64,000 nucleotides of DNA from Salinilacustrithrix flava (GTDB taxonomy: Bacteria; Actinomycetota; Acidimicrobiia; Acidimicrobiales; Salinilacustritrichaceae): NCBI RefSeq assembly GCF_041228405.1, contig NZ_CP133888.1, forward strand, positions 1,488,001-1,552,000, read 5' to 3'. The position numbers and the translations under genes were made by a program. Below are positions 36,182 to 44,304 of this stretch, one piece after another; within the stretch, counting starts at the first letter, position 1, and each line of letters begins with the position of its first letter. A model generated the notes under the pieces. The model saw only the letters and a list, made by a program, of their open reading frames with translations. It did not search any database and was not told where the DNA came from.

Positions 36182-38221
36182 TCAGGCGGCGACGGACCGG
36201 GTGCGCCAGATGAGGAACAGGAAGAACGGTGTGCCGATCAGCGACACCACCAACCCGGCGGGGATCTCGGTCGGAGCGAACAGGCTGCGGCCGAGGACGT
36301 CCGCGGCCACGACCACCAGCGCGCCCAGCGCGGCGGCCACGGGCAGGAACCGGCGGTGCTGCGGGCCGGTGAGGGGTCGGGCCAGGTGCGGGCCGAGGAG
36401 GCCGACGAAGCCGAGGTCGCCCACGATGCCCACCGCGGCCGCCGCCAGCGCGCAGGCCAGGACGACGGCGACGAGCCGGGTGCGCTGGACGGACAGGCCG
36501 AGGGTGCGGGCCCCGTCGTCGCCGACGCCCAGGAGGTCGAGGTGGCGGCCGGCGAGGACGAGCAGCGGGAGGAGCACGAACGGCGCCCACCCCAGCAGCG
36601 CCACGTCGTCGATGCCGCGCCCGTAGGTGGACCCGGCGAGCCAGTTCAGCGCCTGGGCGGCCTGGCCGGGGTGGCGGACGATGAGCAGGTCGATCAGCGC
36701 CGCGCCGGTGGCGGCCATGCCGATGCCGACGAGGGCCAGCCGGTCGGGGGCCAGGCCACCTCGCCACGCGGCGGCGACGGCCAGGGCCATGACGACGCCG
36801 CCGCCCACGAACGCGCCGAGAGGGAGCAGCAGCGTGGGGCCCGTGGGCACGGCGAGCAGGACCACCAGCGCACCGACGCCCGCGCCGGCGGTGACCCCGA
36901 GCACGCCCGGGTCGGCCAGTGGGTTGCGGGTGACGGTCTGGAGCACCGCGCCGCTGCTGGCCAGGCAGGCGCCGGCGAGGGCGGCGACGAGCACCCGGGG
37001 CAGGCGCAGGTCGACGACGACGGAGCGGGTGAGGTCCTCGCCGCCGCCCAGCACCGCGGCGACCGCGTCGCCGGGCGACACGGGGAGGTCGCCGATGACG
37101 AGGCCGGCGATCGCCGTCCCGACCAGCACCAGCGGGATTCCGGCGGCCACCAGCGCGCGGGGGAGGCGCAGGCGGATGGCGAGCCCGGTGGCCCCGGCGC
37201 CGCCTCCGGCCGGCAGCGACCGGGCGATGAGCACGAGCAGCGGCGCGCCGACCAGGGCGGTGACGACGCCGGTGGGCAGCTCGGTGGAGGTGGAGTCCGG
37301 CCGCAGCAGCTGGGCGGCCGCGTCGGCGGCGAGCACGAGCACACCGCCCCAGATGGCGGTGGCCGCGACCAGCCGTCGGTGGGTGCGACCGCCGAAGCGG
37401 CGCACGAGGTGCGGGGCGGCCAGGCCGACGAAGCCGATCGGGCCGGTGATGGCCACGGCGCCGGACGCGAGCACGACGGCCAGCCCGGTGGCGGCCAGGC
37501 GCGTCCGGGCCGGGGATGCGCCGAGCGCCCCGGCGGCGGCATCGCCGAGGCCGAGCACGTCCAGGCGACGGCCCATCGTCCACGCCGCCACGACCAGGAG
37601 CGCGAGCACGGGGCCGAACGCCTCGACCCGCTCGAGGCCGGACTGCACCAGCGAGCCGTGACCCCACAGGAACAGCCCGGTCAGCTGCTGCTCGTTCACG
37701 AGCAGGAGGGCGGCGGTCACCGACGACAGCGCCAGCGACACGGCGACGCCGGCCAGCACCAGCCGGGTGGGGGACACCTCGCCACCGGACGCGGCGAGCA
37801 GCACCACGCCGCCGGCGAGCAGGCCACCGAGCACGGCCATGCCGCCCTGGGGCAGCAGGCCGCCGGGGAGGCCGACGAGCGTCGCGATCACGAGGGCGAG
37901 GTGGGCGCCGGCGGCGATGCCGGTGGTGGCGGGCTCGGCCAGGGGGTTGCGGGTGACGGCCTGGAGGAGGACGCCGGACACGGCGAGGGCGGCACCGACG
38001 ACGACGCCGGCGAGCAGGCGGGGCAGGCGCGACGCCTGGACCACCGCCACCACGTCGTCGGGCGCGGCTCCGGTGACGACGTCGAGCACGTCGCCGAAGC
38101 CCACACCCGCCCGGCCCAGGGTGACGTGCAGCAGGGCGACGCCCACCAGCACGACCACCCCGGTCCGGATCGGAGCGGCCGGGGTGCTGGCTCGCGCCAG
38201 CCCCACCGGCAGCACGCTCAC
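36182..38221 (-). CDS. iron-siderophore ABC permease, fused FecCD domains (FhuB-like)
   Basis: A 679-residue protein holding two FecCD permease domains in tandem, as in FhuB. Each half repeats the family signatures: SGVLLQAVTRNPLAEPATTG (first, about 85-104) and SGAVLQTVTRNPLADPGVLG (second), and GFVGLAAPHLVR / GFVGLLGPHLAR near each C-terminus. About 20 membrane helices are expected. Start GTG 38221 overlaps the stop of the substrate-binding lipoprotein gene (GTGA). A more upstream ATG at 38287 would add an Arg-rich non-hydrophobic leader and is rejected. It is the last gene of the SIP-ATPase-SBP-permease operon. Confidence 0.93.
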   Translation of the reverse strand: MSVLPVGLARASTPAAPIRTGVVVLVGVALLHVTLGRAGVGFGDVLDVVTGAAPDDVVAVVQASRLPRLLAGVVVGAALAVSGVLLQAVTRNPLAEPATTGIAAGAHLALVIATLVGLPGGLLPQGGMAVLGGLLAGGVVLLAASGGEVSPTRLVLAGVAVSLALSSVTAALLLVNEQQLTGLFLWGHGSLVQSGLERVEAFGPVLALLVVAAWTMGRRLDVLGLGDAAAGALGASPARTRLAATGLAVVLASGAVAITGPIGFVGLAAPHLVRRFGGRTHRRLVAATAIWGGVLVLAADAAAQLLRPDSTSTELPTGVVTALVGAPLLVLIARSLPAGGGAGATGLAIRLRLPRALVAAGIPLVLVGTAIAGLVIGDLPVSPGDAVAAVLGGGEDLTRSVVVDLRLPRVLVAALAGACLASSGAVLQTVTRNPLADPGVLGVTAGAGVGALVVLLAVPTGPTLLLPLGAFVGGGVVMALAVAAAWRGGLAPDRLALVGIGMAATGAALIDLLIVRHPGQAAQALNWLAGSTYGRGIDDVALLGWAPFVLLPLLVLAGRHLDLLGVGDDGARTLGLSVQRTRLVAVVLACALAAAAVGIVGDLGFVGLLGPHLARPLTGPQHRRFLPVAAALGALVVVAADVLGRSLFAPTEIPAGLVVSLIGTPFFLFLIWRTRSVAA

Positions 38222-39243
38222 GACACGAGCGCGTCGACCACCCGGTCGACGAAGGTCTCGGCCGAGGCCGGACCGCCGAAGGTCCACGTGTTGCCGCCGA
38301 GGGGGTGCACGGCGCCGCGCTGCACGGTCGGCAGGCCCTCCCAGATCGGGTTGCCCGCGAAGGCGGTGGCGAAGATGTCGTCCTCCTCCTGGGCGATGGT
38401 GAACAGCTCGACGTCACCGAGCTGGGTCAGGCCCTCGACGTCGACGGTGTCGAAGCCGTACTCGGTGTCGCCGCCGGGCCAACCGTTGGGCAGGCCGATC
38501 TCGGCGAGCAGCTCGACCACGAGGGCGTTGGGGGAGAACATCCGCACCGTCGGGGTGCCGTCGGTGGTGAAGCCCTGCGCGATGGCGATCTCCTGCCCGG
38601 CCAGGCCGGCCTCCTCCAGCTCGGCAGCGGCGTCGGCCAGGTGCGCGTCGAGGTCGTCGAGGACGTCGGTCGCCATGTCCTCGTTGCCGGTGAGCGTGCC
38701 GATGTCGGCGAAGGTCTGGCGCATGTCCGCCAGCTGGCTGCCGGCGTCCTCGCCGTAGGGGCTGATGAAGTAGGTCGGTGCGATGGCCTCGAGCTGCTCG
38801 CGAACCGCCGCGTGGCGGAAGTCGACGCCGAGGATCAGGTCCGGCTGCAGGGCCTGGATGCGCTCGATGGAGGGCTCCTGGCGGGTACCGACGTCCTCGA
38901 CGCCCTCGGGCAGCGCCGGCTCGGCGATCCAGTCGCCGTAGTTGGCGGCATCGGCGACGCCGGCCGGCTCCACGTCGACCAGGAGGAGGTCCTCGGCCAG
39001 CGACCACTCGAGCGCGACGACGGTCGTGGCCGGCTCCTCGAGGGTGACCTCGGTGCCGGTCCCGTCGGTGATGGTGATCGGGCCGGTGGCCTCCTCGGTG
39101 GTCTCCTCGGCCTCCGTGCTGGTCTCGGCGGTCGTCTCGCCGGCGGCGTCGCCGGACACGGCCGCGCCGTCGTCGTCGTCGCCGCAGGCGGTGAGGCCGG
39201 CGGCCAGGGCCAGCAGGGTGAACAGCAGGGTGATGCGTCGCAT
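38218..39243 (-). CDS. iron-siderophore ABC transporter substrate-binding lipoprotein
   Basis: A 341-residue FecB/FhuD-type lipoprotein: signal peptide with lipobox LTAC (Cys about residue 20), an acidic Thr/Glu linker (about 22-52), then the helical-backbone type III binding fold (ITITDGTGTEVTLEEPATTV; LALEW; LQPDLILGVDF; WTFGGPASAETFVDRVVDAL). It would capture a ferric siderophore outside the membrane and deliver it to the fused permease, whose GTG overlaps its stop. The ATPase gene ends 39 nt before its ATG. The siderophore is not identifiable. Confidence 0.93.
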   Translation of the reverse strand: MRRITLLFTLLALAAGLTACGDDDDGAAVSGDAAGETTAETSTEAEETTEEATGPITITDGTGTEVTLEEPATTVVALEWSLAEDLLLVDVEPAGVADAANYGDWIAEPALPEGVEDVGTRQEPSIERIQALQPDLILGVDFRHAAVREQLEAIAPTYFISPYGEDAGSQLADMRQTFADIGTLTGNEDMATDVLDDLDAHLADAAAELEEAGLAGQEIAIAQGFTTDGTPTVRMFSPNALVVELLAEIGLPNGWPGGDTEYGFDTVDVEGLTQLGDVELFTIAQEEDDIFATAFAGNPIWEGLPTVQRGAVHPLGGNTWTFGGPASAETFVDRVVDALVS

Positions 39244-39282
39244 CGGGTTTCTCCTCGGGGGGTTCGTTGGTGGGGGGAGGGG

Positions 39283-40065
39283 TCAGACGAGGGCGGCGTG
39301 GAACCGGCACGTGGGCCGGGCCTCGTCGTCGAGGTGGACCTCGGCGTGCACGCCGAAGGCCTGCGCCAGCAGCTCGGCGGACAGCACGTCGCCGGGCGGG
39401 CCCTGGGCCAGGATCCGGCCGTCGCCCACGACCACGAGCTGGTCGGCGAACGCAGCCGCCTGGTTGAGGTCGTGGAGGACGGCCACGACGGTGCGCCCGC
39501 CCTCGTCGCAGAGCTGGCGGGCCAGGGCGAGCACCTCGAGCTGGTGGCGGATGTCGAGGAAGGTGGTCGGCTCGTCGAGCAGCAGCACCGGGGCCTGCTG
39601 GGCGAGGGCGACGGCGATCCACACCCGCTGACGCTCGCCGCCGGAGAGCTGGTCGACCGGGCGCTCGGCCAGGGGTCCGAGGCCGGTCTGGGCCATGGCC
39701 TCGGCCACGGCGGCATCGTCGCCTGCGGACGGCGCGCCGAGCAGGCGCCGGTGCGGGTGGCGCCCGAGCGCGACCAGCTCGGCCACGGTGATCCCCGCCG
39801 GCACGAGCGGCGCCTGGGGCAGGAAGGCCAGGTGGCGGGCGAGCTCCCGCGCCCGCAGCGAGCCGAGGTCGCGGTCGCCCAGCCGGACATGGCCGCCGAG
39901 CGGCGCGGCCAGGCCGGCCACGGTGCGCAGCAGGGTCGACTTGCCCGAGCCGTTCGCACCGACGATCGCGGTGCAGCGGCCGGGTTCGAAGGTCAGCTCG
40001 GCGTCGGCCACGACCGTGCGGTCACCGTGACCGACGCACAGCCCGTGGGTCGTGAGCGCGCTCAT
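39283..40065 (-). CDS. iron-siderophore ABC transporter ATP-binding protein
   Basis: A 260-residue FecE/FhuC-type ATPase. Walker A is VGANGSGKSTLLRTVAG (about residues 36-52), the Q-loop region is LAFLPQAPLVPAGITVAELV, the signature is LSGGERQRVWIAVAL, Walker B is VLLLDEPTTFLDIRHQLEVL and the switch His lies in VVAVLHDLNQAA. Its ATG 40065 overlaps the stop of the siderophore-interacting protein gene by 4 nt (ATGA), so it is translationally coupled. It powers the FecCD permease encoded downstream. Confidence 0.95.
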   Translation of the reverse strand: MSALTTHGLCVGHGDRTVVADAELTFEPGRCTAIVGANGSGKSTLLRTVAGLAAPLGGHVRLGDRDLGSLRARELARHLAFLPQAPLVPAGITVAELVALGRHPHRRLLGAPSAGDDAAVAEAMAQTGLGPLAERPVDQLSGGERQRVWIAVALAQQAPVLLLDEPTTFLDIRHQLEVLALARQLCDEGGRTVVAVLHDLNQAAAFADQLVVVGDGRILAQGPPGDVLSAELLAQAFGVHAEVHLDDEARPTCRFHAALV

Positions 40066-40805
40066 CGCAGCCCGGTCGGCTGGTTGCGACGCCAGTACGA
40101 CGTGAGCGAGCGACGCTCGGCGTCGATGCCGTGGACGTCGGCCACCAGCGCGTCCAGCTCCTGGACCCAGGCGTGCTCGCCGCCGCCCCACGCGTAGCCG
40201 GGCCCGGGGGGCAGCCGCAGGGCGCGCACCACGTCTGCGGCCCGCTCGCCGCGGTCCCGCCGGGCCCAGCGCAGGTCCACGCACGGCCCGGGCCGGACGT
40301 CGCGCACCTCGGCGTCGTCGGCCACCTCGGCCACCGCGACGACCCGGTGGTCGACCGGTCGGTGGTCGAGGATCGACAGCATCGCCGGCACCGCGGTGTT
40401 GTCGGCGACCAGCAGCGTCCAGGCCGCGTCGGCCGGCGGGCGGAACAGGACCCGGGGCCCCCACAGCGCCGCCTTGTCGCCGGGCGCGGCGGCTGCGGCC
40501 CAGCCGGCGGCGATCCCGTCGTCGTGCACCACGACGTCGAGGTCGATCTCGAGCTCCTCGGGCCGGTGGTGGCGGACGCTGTAGTAGGCGCCGCGGGGTC
40601 GCTCGTCCTTCGCCATCGACCGGACGTGGGCCCAGTCGAAGTCGAGCCCGATGGTCAGCTCGCTGCGACCCGCCGGCGGCAGGAGCAGGTAGGCGAACGC
40701 ATCGGCGCCCACCGCGGGGAAGCCGGCGAGCCCGCAGCCGCCGAGCGTGACCCGCTGCACCATCGGCGTGACCGGCCGGGTCCGGACGACCTCGCAGAGG
40801 TGCAC
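40062..40805 (-). CDS. siderophore-interacting protein (FAD-dependent ferric reductase, ViuB/SIP family)
   Basis: A 247-residue flavoprotein releasing iron from imported siderophores by reduction in the cytoplasm. Family features are VQRVTLGGCGLAGFP (N-terminal FAD barrel), RPRGAYYSVR (FAD-binding RxYxxR-like), and the C-terminal GGGEHAWVQELDALV plus SYWRRNQ ending typical of SIPs. GTG 40805 is preferred to ATG 40850: the earlier 15 codons coincide with a DtxR/IdeR-like palindrome, there is no Shine-Dalgarno before that ATG, and a -10-like CATCCT (40813-40818) lies 7 nt before the GTG. The stop overlaps the ATPase start. First gene of the iron operon. Confidence 0.9.
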   Translation of the reverse strand: MHLCEVVRTRPVTPMVQRVTLGGCGLAGFPAVGADAFAYLLLPPAGRSELTIGLDFDWAHVRSMAKDERPRGAYYSVRHHRPEELEIDLDVVVHDDGIAAGWAAAAAPGDKAALWGPRVLFRPPADAAWTLLVADNTAVPAMLSILDHRPVDHRVVAVAEVADDAEVRDVRPGPCVDLRWARRDRGERAADVVRALRLPPGPGYAWGGGEHAWVQELDALVADVHGIDAERRSLTSYWRRNQPTGLR

Positions 40806-40833
40806 CCGCGGCAGGATGTCTGCACCTCGGGTG

Positions 40834-40854
40834 TTAGGTATACCGAACATCTAA
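40834..40854. promoter_or_regulatory. DtxR/IdeR-like iron box
   Basis: The 21-bp sequence starting TTAGGTATACC and ending CATCTAA lies at the head of the siderophore uptake operon. It matches 12 of 19 positions of the DtxR/IdeR consensus (TTAGGT half intact, the other half degenerate). Position and cargo genes support iron-dependent repression; binding is not shown. Confidence 0.55.
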
Positions 40855-40893
40855 TCGGGACGCGCCGGTCGGTGCAAGCGTCGGGCGTCCGGC

Positions 40894-41472
40894 TCAGTCC
40901 GTCCCGGGTGCGGTGGAGCGCAGCGCGGCGATGCCGGTCTGGACCACGGCGGCGACGAACTCGTCGGTGATCTCGGCGTCCTGCACCATGCGCCGGTAGG
41001 TGAACGGGCCGATCAGCACGGCGACGGCCACGTCGAGGTCGAGGTCGGGGTCGATCTCGCCCCGGGCCTGGGCCAGCTTCAGCACCGTGCGCATCGGGCG
41101 CTGGCGCTCCACCAGCAGCGCGTCGAGCACCTCGCGCATGCCGGCGTCGCGCCGGGCGCCGTCGATGAGCAGCGGGATCAGCTCGTTCAGCCGCTTGGTC
41201 TCCTCGGACTCGTCGTAGCGGGTGAACAGGTCGGTGAGGTCGTCGGCCAGCGAGCCCGAGTCAGGCGTGGGCTGCTCCACCACGCACGACCGAACCGACT
41301 CGGTGACCAGGTGCTCCCGCGTCCCGAAGTGGCGGTAGATGGTGGACTTCGCCACGCCGGAGCGCTCGGCGATCTCCTCCATGGTGAGGCCCTCGGCGCC
41401 GAGCTCGAGCAGCGCCTCGATGGTCGCCTCGATCGTGCGGAGGCGGGCCTCCTCGCTGCGGGGCCGTGCCAT
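40894..41472 (-). CDS. TetR family transcriptional regulator
   Basis: A 192-residue TetR repressor. The N-terminal HTH is clear: LTMEEIAERSGVAKSTIYRHFGTREHLVTE (about residues 29-58, quoted as LTMEEIAERSGVAKSTIYRH plus FGTREHL). The C-terminal ligand domain (NELIPLLIDGARRDAGMREV; VAVLIGPFTYRRMVQDAE) resembles TetR_C_16-like domains. It is divergent from a DHA2-type MFS exporter with 154 bp between that contains repeated CGTATCG motifs, so it most likely represses that exporter and itself. The iron operon lies downstream but has its own box. Confidence 0.92.
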   Translation of the reverse strand: MARPRSEEARLRTIEATIEALLELGAEGLTMEEIAERSGVAKSTIYRHFGTREHLVTESVRSCVVEQPTPDSGSLADDLTDLFTRYDESEETKRLNELIPLLIDGARRDAGMREVLDALLVERQRPMRTVLKLAQARGEIDPDLDLDVAVAVLIGPFTYRRMVQDAEITDEFVAAVVQTGIAALRSTAPGTD

Positions 41473-41482
41473 GGGTCACCAC

Positions 41483-41562
41483 CGTATCGAAACCTCGGAA
41501 TACACCGTGCAGCGGCCTGGTTGATGCCGTTACCATTGCGAAACGTCTTCGTATCGGAACCT
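41483..41562. promoter_or_regulatory. candidate TetR operator region with direct repeats
   Basis: Between tetR and the MFS gene, CGTATCGAAACCT (41483-41495) and CGTATCGGAACCT (41550-41562) form a direct repeat with one difference. The first also has GTAT...ATAC ends (41484-41503). A GCGAAACG (41538-41545) lies between. These are suitable as operators for the divergent TetR. Seen directly; the assignment is inferred. Confidence 0.45.
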
Positions 41563-41626
41563 CCCCCTGGTCCGGTGCGGAGACCCCTTCTGATCTGATC
41601 CTTCGAAGACGAGCGGAGCAACGCCC

Positions 41627-43228
41627 GTGGACGCCCCCGCGATCCCCCTCCCCGAACCCGAGATCGCCCCCGAGGTCCACGCCCGCCGCTGGCTGATCCT
41701 CGCGGTGCTCTGCCTCAGCCTGATGATCGTGATCATCGGCAACACGAGCCTGAACGTGGCGCTGCCCACGCTGGCCGCCGAGCTCGACGCCTCCACCAGC
41801 CAGCTGCAGTGGATGGTCGACGCCTACGCCCTGGTCTTCGCCGGGCTGCTCTTCACCGCCGGCACCCTCGGCGACCGCTGGGGTCGCAAGGGCGCGCTCC
41901 AGGCCGGCCTGCTCGTGTTCCTGCTCGGGGCGGCGTTCGCGTCCACGGCCGACACCGCCCAGGCGGTCATCGCCTCCCGTGCCGTCATGGGCATCGCGGC
42001 GGCGTTCGTCATGCCCTCGACGCTGTCCATCCTCACCAACGTCTTCTCCGCCGAGGAGCGCCCCAAGGCCATCGCCATCTGGGCCGGCATCTCCGGCGGC
42101 GGCGCCGCCCTCGGCCCCATCGCATCCGGCTGGCTGCTCGAGCACTTCTTCTGGGGCTCGGTGTTCCTGGTGAACGTGCCGTTCATCCTCGCCGCCCTCA
42201 TCGCCGGCGCCCTGCTGGTGCCGAGCTCGAAGGACCCGGCCGAGAGCCCCCTCGACGTGCCCGGCGCGCTGCTGTCGATCATCGGCCTCGGTGCCCTCGT
42301 CTACGCCATCATCGAGGCCCCCCACTACGGCTGGCTCTCGGGCCAGACGCTGCTCACCTTCGGCGTCGCCCTGGTCGCCATCGTCGCCTTCGGCGCCCGG
42401 GAGCGCACCGCCCGGTTCCCGATGCTGGACCTGTCGCTGTTCAAGGACCGCCGCTTCAGCGTGGCCTCGGCCGGCATCACGCTGACGTTCTTCGCCATGT
42501 TCGGCACGTTCTTCCTCATGGCGCAGTACCTGCAGATGGTGCTCGGCTACACCCCGTTCGAGTCCGGCCTGTTCCAGCTGCCCTTCGCCTTCATCATGAT
42601 GCTGGTGGCTCCGCGGGTCCCGAAGCTGGTGGCCCGCTGGGGTGCGGCCCGGATCGTGCCCGTCGGGCTCACCTTCACCGCCGGCGGCCTGGCCGCGTTC
42701 TCCAGCATCGGCGTCGACAGCTCGCTCGCCCACGTCTACGCCTCGGTGCTGCCCCTCGGCCTCGGCATGGCCATCACCATGACCCCGCTCACCACGCTGA
42801 TCATGTCGTCGGTGCCGCTCGGGCGGGCCGGCGTCGGTTCGGCCATGAACGACACCACCCGCGAGCTCGGTGGCGCCCTCGGCGTGGCCGTGCTCGGCTC
42901 GGTCGTGACCTCGCAGTACACCAGCGGCATCGGCGCCTCCCTCGTCGGCCTGCCCGACGCGGCCCGGGGCGTGGTCGACAGCGGCCTGGCCGGCGCCCTC
43001 GCCGTGGCCGGTCAGGTCGGCGGTGCCCAGGGCGATGCCCTCGCCCTCGCGGCCAAGCAGGCCTTCGTCGACGGCCTCAACCTCGCCGCGCTGGTCGGCT
43101 CGGCCGTGGTGTTCGTCGCCGCCTTCGTGTCGTGGAAGCTGCTGCCCCGCACCACGCCGGCGCCGTTCGTGAGCCCGCCCCGGGACGACGACCCCGGCCT
43201 GGCCGAGCCGTCCACCCTGGTCGACTGA
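41627..43228 (+). CDS. MFS drug/metabolite exporter, DHA2 (EmrB/QacA) family
   Basis: A 533-residue transporter with 14 predicted membrane helices. Motif A between helices 2 and 3 reads GTLGDRWGRKGAL (about residues 83-95), and the DHA2 helix-1 signature LNVALPTLAAELDAS and WMVDAYALVFAGLL follow family wording; motif C-like GGGAALGPIASGWLLEH is present. GTG 41627 follows GGAG at 9 nt. It uses the proton gradient to expel hydrophobic compounds; the substrate is unknown. Divergent from TetR, which should control it. The 3' end is 1 bp from the convergent GNAT gene. Confidence 0.92.
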   Translation: MDAPAIPLPEPEIAPEVHARRWLILAVLCLSLMIVIIGNTSLNVALPTLAAELDASTSQLQWMVDAYALVFAGLLFTAGTLGDRWGRKGALQAGLLVFLLGAAFASTADTAQAVIASRAVMGIAAAFVMPSTLSILTNVFSAEERPKAIAIWAGISGGGAALGPIASGWLLEHFFWGSVFLVNVPFILAALIAGALLVPSSKDPAESPLDVPGALLSIIGLGALVYAIIEAPHYGWLSGQTLLTFGVALVAIVAFGARERTARFPMLDLSLFKDRRFSVASAGITLTFFAMFGTFFLMAQYLQMVLGYTPFESGLFQLPFAFIMMLVAPRVPKLVARWGAARIVPVGLTFTAGGLAAFSSIGVDSSLAHVYASVLPLGLGMAITMTPLTTLIMSSVPLGRAGVGSAMNDTTRELGGALGVAVLGSVVTSQYTSGIGASLVGLPDAARGVVDSGLAGALAVAGQVGGAQGDALALAAKQAFVDGLNLAALVGSAVVFVAAFVSWKLLPRTTPAPFVSPPRDDDPGLAEPSTLVD

Positions 43229-43229
43229 G

Positions 43230-43712
43230 CTACAGCGCCAGCCGGAACCCGAGCAGCTCCACGTCGGGCTCGGGCACCCAGTCGAGCGCCTCGTCGCGCA
43301 CGAAGCCGAGCCGCCGGTAGAGGCGGTGGGCGGCGGCCATGTCCGTGGCCGAGTGCAGCACCATCGCCGTCGCCCCGACCGCTCGGGCCTCCTCCATGGC
43401 AGCCAGGGTCAGCGCTTCGCCGATGCCCCGGCCGCGCGCCCCCGGCGCGACGCCCAGCATCCGGATGGATGCGGCCTCGGGCTCCCGGTGCTCGGAGAGC
43501 ACGTTCGGCCCGGGTAGCACGAGGGTGACGCAGCCGAGGGGCGTGCCGTCGTCATCGGCAGCGACCAGCACGGTGGCGTGCTCGGCCCGGTGAGCGACGT
43601 CGACCAGCTCGGCCTCGTACGCCGCCGACTGCGGACCGACCGTGCGGTACGCCTCGAGCGTGAGCTGACCGAGGGCGGCGAACTCGTCGGGGCGGGCGGG
43701 GCGGATCTCCAT
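43230..43712 (-). CDS. GNAT family N-acetyltransferase
   Basis: A 160-residue acetyltransferase. The acetyl-CoA-binding motif A is LGVAPGARGRGIGEALTLAAMEEAR (about residues 88-112; the key part is GARGRGIGEAL), followed by HSATDMAAAHRLYRRLGFVRDEAL, the classical motif B end with the Tyr general acid region. The substrate is unknown. The gene is 3 bp upstream of nothing else in operon except the DinB-like gene whose stop at 43716 lies just before its start, so the two may be co-transcribed (DinB gene first). Confidence 0.9.
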   Translation of the reverse strand: MEIRPARPDEFAALGQLTLEAYRTVGPQSAAYEAELVDVAHRAEHATVLVAADDDGTPLGCVTLVLPGPNVLSEHREPEAASIRMLGVAPGARGRGIGEALTLAAMEEARAVGATAMVLHSATDMAAAHRLYRRLGFVRDEALDWVPEPDVELLGFRLAL

Positions 43713-43715
43713 CGT

Positions 43716-44246
43716 TCAGCGCACGTCCCAGAGGTGGTGCACCGGGTCGTGCATGAAGTAGCGGGCGAAGGTGTCCACCGTGAACTCGGCCCCGTCGGAG
43801 CGGTAGCCGGTGCGCTTCCACTGGTCGCCCTCGACGGCGTCGAACCGGTCGGCCAGCGTCGCGCCGGCCCGGGTGAGCTCCACCGCCACGGCCACCGGTG
43901 ACTGGCTGGCGTAGTCGTCCTCGATGGCGGTGGCGTCCTGGTCCCAGTTGGCGTAGTGCGGACCGTCCTGCGTGAGCATCAGGTCGAGCCGCTCGCCGAA
44001 GAGGCGGAAGACGTCGCGCACGTGGCAGGCGTACTCGAGCGGGGACCAGCGATCCGGCGAGGGGCGGTGGCCGGCGTCGGGGGCGGCGAGCACCCGCTGC
44101 CAGGCGGACGCGTTGGCCCGGGTGAGGTCGCCGACCTCGGTGACGTCGATCGAGCGGGCGTCGAACCCGCACTCGGGACACGGGCGCTCCAGCACCCAGG
44201 TCCAGTCCTTGTCGTCGGGGACGATGGCGCCGGCAGCTTCGGTCAT
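43716..44246 (-). CDS. DinB-like domain protein
   Basis: A 176-residue four-helix-bundle protein of the DinB superfamily. A short segment with two Cys (ERPCPECGFD, about 19-28) precedes the bundle; metal ligands are expected in RWSPLEYACHVRDVF (His about 73) and FARYFMHDPVHHLWDV (His pairs near the C-terminus). ATG 44246 is preferred to an upstream start that adds an Arg-rich leader. Its stop lies 3 bp before the GNAT start, so it likely leads that transcript. Reaction unknown; relatives are thiol-dependent metalloenzymes. Confidence 0.83.
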   Translation of the reverse strand: MTEAAGAIVPDDKDWTWVLERPCPECGFDARSIDVTEVGDLTRANASAWQRVLAAPDAGHRPSPDRWSPLEYACHVRDVFRLFGERLDLMLTQDGPHYANWDQDATAIEDDYASQSPVAVAVELTRAGATLADRFDAVEGDQWKRTGYRSDGAEFTVDTFARYFMHDPVHHLWDVR

Positions 44247-44304
44247 GGCGAGCAGGTTCGCGCACCGGCCGCGGGCCGGGGGTTCGCTTTGCCAGGCTGG
44301 CCGG

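Noticed and set aside
36015..38758. Long open frames of about 800 codons on both strands across the permease and binding-protein genes.
   Set aside because: They encode Arg/Pro- or Gly/Gln-rich nonsense; the FecCD and FecB frames carry all family motifs.
40894..41472. TetR as regulator of the siderophore operon.
   Set aside because: The repeats suitable for TetR are on the exporter side, while the iron operon has its own DtxR/IdeR-like box.
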